NCBI GenBank assembly: GCA_030141605.1
Contig: JAQGDQ010000133.1
Span: 1-64,000, forward strand
Reading direction: 5' to 3'
DNA from: Tubiluchus corallicola
Lineage: Eukaryota > Priapulida > Priapulimorpha > Priapulimorphida > Tubiluchidae
DNA length: 64,000 nt
Shown here: piece after piece, positions 57,375-64,000 of the stretch
How the letters are laid out: each line of letters begins with the position of its first letter
Position numbering within the stretch: position 1 is the stretch's first letter
The notes under the pieces: generated by a model
Database searches by the model: none
The model's input: the letters and a program-made list of their open reading frames with translations, nothing else
Told to the model about the DNA's origin: nothing
Position numbers and translations under genes: made by a program

Positions 57375-59640
57375 GTAATCAAGTTAAAAATGTTATTTCT
57401 GTTGTTTGCAGTCCAACTTCGATGCATTGTAGACATTTAATATACCCACAAACCGAAAAATACCATATACTATAATTGTAGATTGTGATACAGTACTCCT
57501 AATACGTTATTGCATAACTAGACAAGTGACATAGGTGTTTTGGATGAACTCGCAAAATGTAATTGTTCTCAATTAATAATTAAACACAGGACAATACAGG
57601 CACGGGTATTTTTTCACTACCTTGTTATCTGCAGCACAGATGTGGACGAACCACTTGTTTTTTAAAAGTGTAATGACTTCTCCATTCTCAGAACACTGAA
57701 CAGACAGGTTAACAAGAGAACAAAAACAGGTTGTTAGTGCAGCACATTTGTAACCGCTCACATGTTTGCACACTAAATAATTGCTCTTGAGTAAACACTC
57801 ATGCATGCAGCAAATATTGTGCCTTTCAATTAGCTACTGGGAGGTCTGATGAGACTTAAGAAATGAGCTTTGCTTGGACACAGCACCAATATACGTGTGG
57901 CAGAGCATATTAAGCACATACTATAATCAGTGTATTTAATTTTGAAAAAACTTAACTTTAAAACATTAACTTCAATATTATTATAAGTGATGGAATAAAC
58001 CCACAATTGGTAAATTTTTAAGCCAAACTTTCCTTGAAAGAAATGCGAGAAAGTATAATATCTAGCTACTGTATAAGAATGAAGGATTGAATTAGGGCCT
58101 ATTATGATCTCTGGAGCAGAGTAGTGTAACAGCCATGACATCCGCCTTGTTAGTAAGAAGTACCTGGTTTAAATTCGGGCAGTATTCAGATGTTTCCACA
58201 ACTCCTTTCGAAGTAAATTCAAAATCCTAAATTCACTTACCCTACTTCAATTAGGATATTTTGTGCAAAAGTGACAATGGAGTTAAATGGTCAGTCGGTT
58301 AAAAAGGCCCTTCTACTATAAACTATTTCCTCTTATGCTTGTTACCAAAAAGTGCAATAACACATTATTCAATAAAATAATCCATCATTCTTACAGTCTG
58401 TAATCACAGTTCATTGCTATCACAATGAGAAGGTCCCTGCTGTTGTTGTAGCCTGCAAGGCATGTTTGAGTTCTTTCTATTCCCTCCATGATTTCATATT
58501 GATTTCAAGACAGTTTCTTTGCTGAGGAGATGCTAGCTGTAACAGCACTGCTGCCTAAACGATTATTATTGACCACGAGCATTTGCAAACTTCTATAAAA
58601 CCATCAATAAAATATTGATTCTTGTAATAAGCACTACCATTTGGCTTTTTAATGATGGCAAATTATAAAAACTTAAGAGTTTTGTTTTCATTTACTAATG
58701 TGAAAAATCGAGACAAGTTTTTCCAGTTCTAAACATACTCTACTCTTTATGTATGCGTGGCATTGCTTTTAATTGTTGACATGACCCTGCGACTCAACAG
58801 TTGCCAATAAGCAACAGTCGCCATTCCAAAATTAGTATTGCTAAACTGTAAACTGGACTGGTTGTTATCAAACTCACATTCACTATGAAAATTACACTTT
58901 GCAAAAAACAAACTCAAATCGGGCATAAGAGAACATGCTTTTATTAGCAAATACAGAGGACAGGTCTTTCCATACTTGTAGAATTGTGTACAAGTAGCCA
59001 TAATGAATTTTTTACATGATTACGAGACACCATAAATGACTAACAAATCGAGTTCTATAAATGCAGAATCACAGATCAGTACAGCAAAGCACAAATATCA
59101 TGCAAAGAGAACTGTTATTAACTACCTCACAATATATCGGACTCGTAATTAATTCAACTACATTATTCAAAGAAAAAACTGGTAGGTTGTATAAAGAAGT
59201 TAAGCTATCAACAATTTAACAATTGCACAATTTTATGTTAACATGATACATTAAAATTGGTCAACGGAAATTGTGAAATTTTTTTTACAAAAGCTTTGAT
59301 CATGATAAAAAAGACAGCATCAAAATTTCAACAACTGAAAAAATTCAGAGTCACAAGATCTAAAATGATTTTTTCCAAAGATGAAAATTAAGCAGTACCA
59401 TTTACATAACAATTATTGGCACAGCTTACCATGATTAGCAGCAAATTTATATTCATCATATATATAAATTAAAGAGAAAACAAATTTCACAATGATATAT
59501 CTTATACACAGCAAAAAGTTACAATAAGATGTTTATATTCCGTTTTTCAACATTACTTGATTTCACGATTATGTGGGAGCTGTCCTGGTATTTTAAGCAG
59601 AAATATTACCTCTGGCAGTGCTAATAATAATAAGAGAAAC
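57375..59640. other. Intergenic stretch between convergent BPHL and beta-tubulin
   Basis: No coding exon is supported. It contains a tRNA-like repeat (58111-58200) and should hold the beta-tubulin 3' UTR at its right end. Short open frames at 57573-58141 and 58747-59001 lack any family resemblance. Confidence 0.4.
58111..58200 (+). repeat. tRNA-derived SINE fragment
   Basis: gagtagtgtaacagccatga (box-A-like D arm), catccgccttgttagtaaga (anticodon arm region) and acctggtttaaattcgggc (box-B-like T arm) appear in tRNA order and spacing. Compared with a tRNA, box B has lost the C and G of TTCGA, so it is unlikely to be transcribed. The AT-rich tail beyond 58200 may be the SINE body. Confidence 0.5.
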
Positions 59641-59644
59641 GTGC

Positions 59645-64000
<4,356 letters not shown>

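Noticed and set aside
58111-58200. A functional tRNA gene
   Set aside because: No complete cloverleaf can be formed and box B is mutated.

Overview
The window is nuclear DNA of an invertebrate animal. It is AT-rich, its genes are split by GT-AG introns, and it is crowded with transposon remnants and tandem repeats. Beta-tubulin, an anoctamin-10 type protein and a biphenyl hydrolase-like protein are all recognisably metazoan, but nothing fixes the phylum. Repeats carrying 'aggtcaaaggtcag' type runs and many small DNA transposons fit a cnidarian, sponge, mollusc or similar genome. There is no bacterial, organellar or viral gene content, and no CRISPR array.

Layout. (1) 1-7.6 kb: no convincing gene. 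It holds a ~1.85 kb foldback element, a 171-bp tandem duplication, a hAT-type terminal repeat, a long CT microsatellite and two degenerate short-unit repeats. (2) 7.65-15.05 kb, minus strand: a four-exon leucine-rich-repeat (LRR) single-pass membrane protein of 616 aa. Its 4.4 kb second intron is a nest: a ~60-66 bp minisatellite split by a 3.57 kb element with an exact 8-bp target duplication, itself holding a 433-bp hAT-type element with its own exact 8-bp target duplication. (3) 15-26.7 kb: gene-poor. It has a three-copy tandem repeat and one small minus-strand gene for a 130-aa secreted, repeat-bearing peptide precursor, with a decayed partial copy ~0.6 kb downstream. (4) 26.7-38.7 kb, plus: a complete 14-exon ANO10 (TMEM16K) orthologue, 665 aa, carrying a 954-bp and an 87-bp TA-flanked element of one terminal-repeat family in its introns, and a possible alternative last exon. 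(5) 38.9-43.6 kb: a hAT transposase remnant and two copies of one non-LTR retrotransposon. (6) 42.4-56.8 kb, plus: a complete seven-exon BPHL (valacyclovirase-like serine hydrolase), 284 aa. Its first exon sits between the two retrotransposon copies and its third exon is flanked by an inverted repeat. (7) 59.6-63.8 kb, minus: a complete six-exon beta-tubulin, 446 aa, with its GC-rich upstream region at the window edge.

The genes do not form a functional cluster. ANO10 (intracellular lipid scramblase family), BPHL (mitochondrial alpha-amino-ester hydrolase) and beta-tubulin are housekeeping genes. The LRR receptor and the peptide precursor are the lineage-specific candidates. Exon boundaries were placed by hand from splice dinucleotides, reading-frame phase and family knowledge. 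For each multi-exon gene the summed exon lengths are divisible by three with a single terminal stop.
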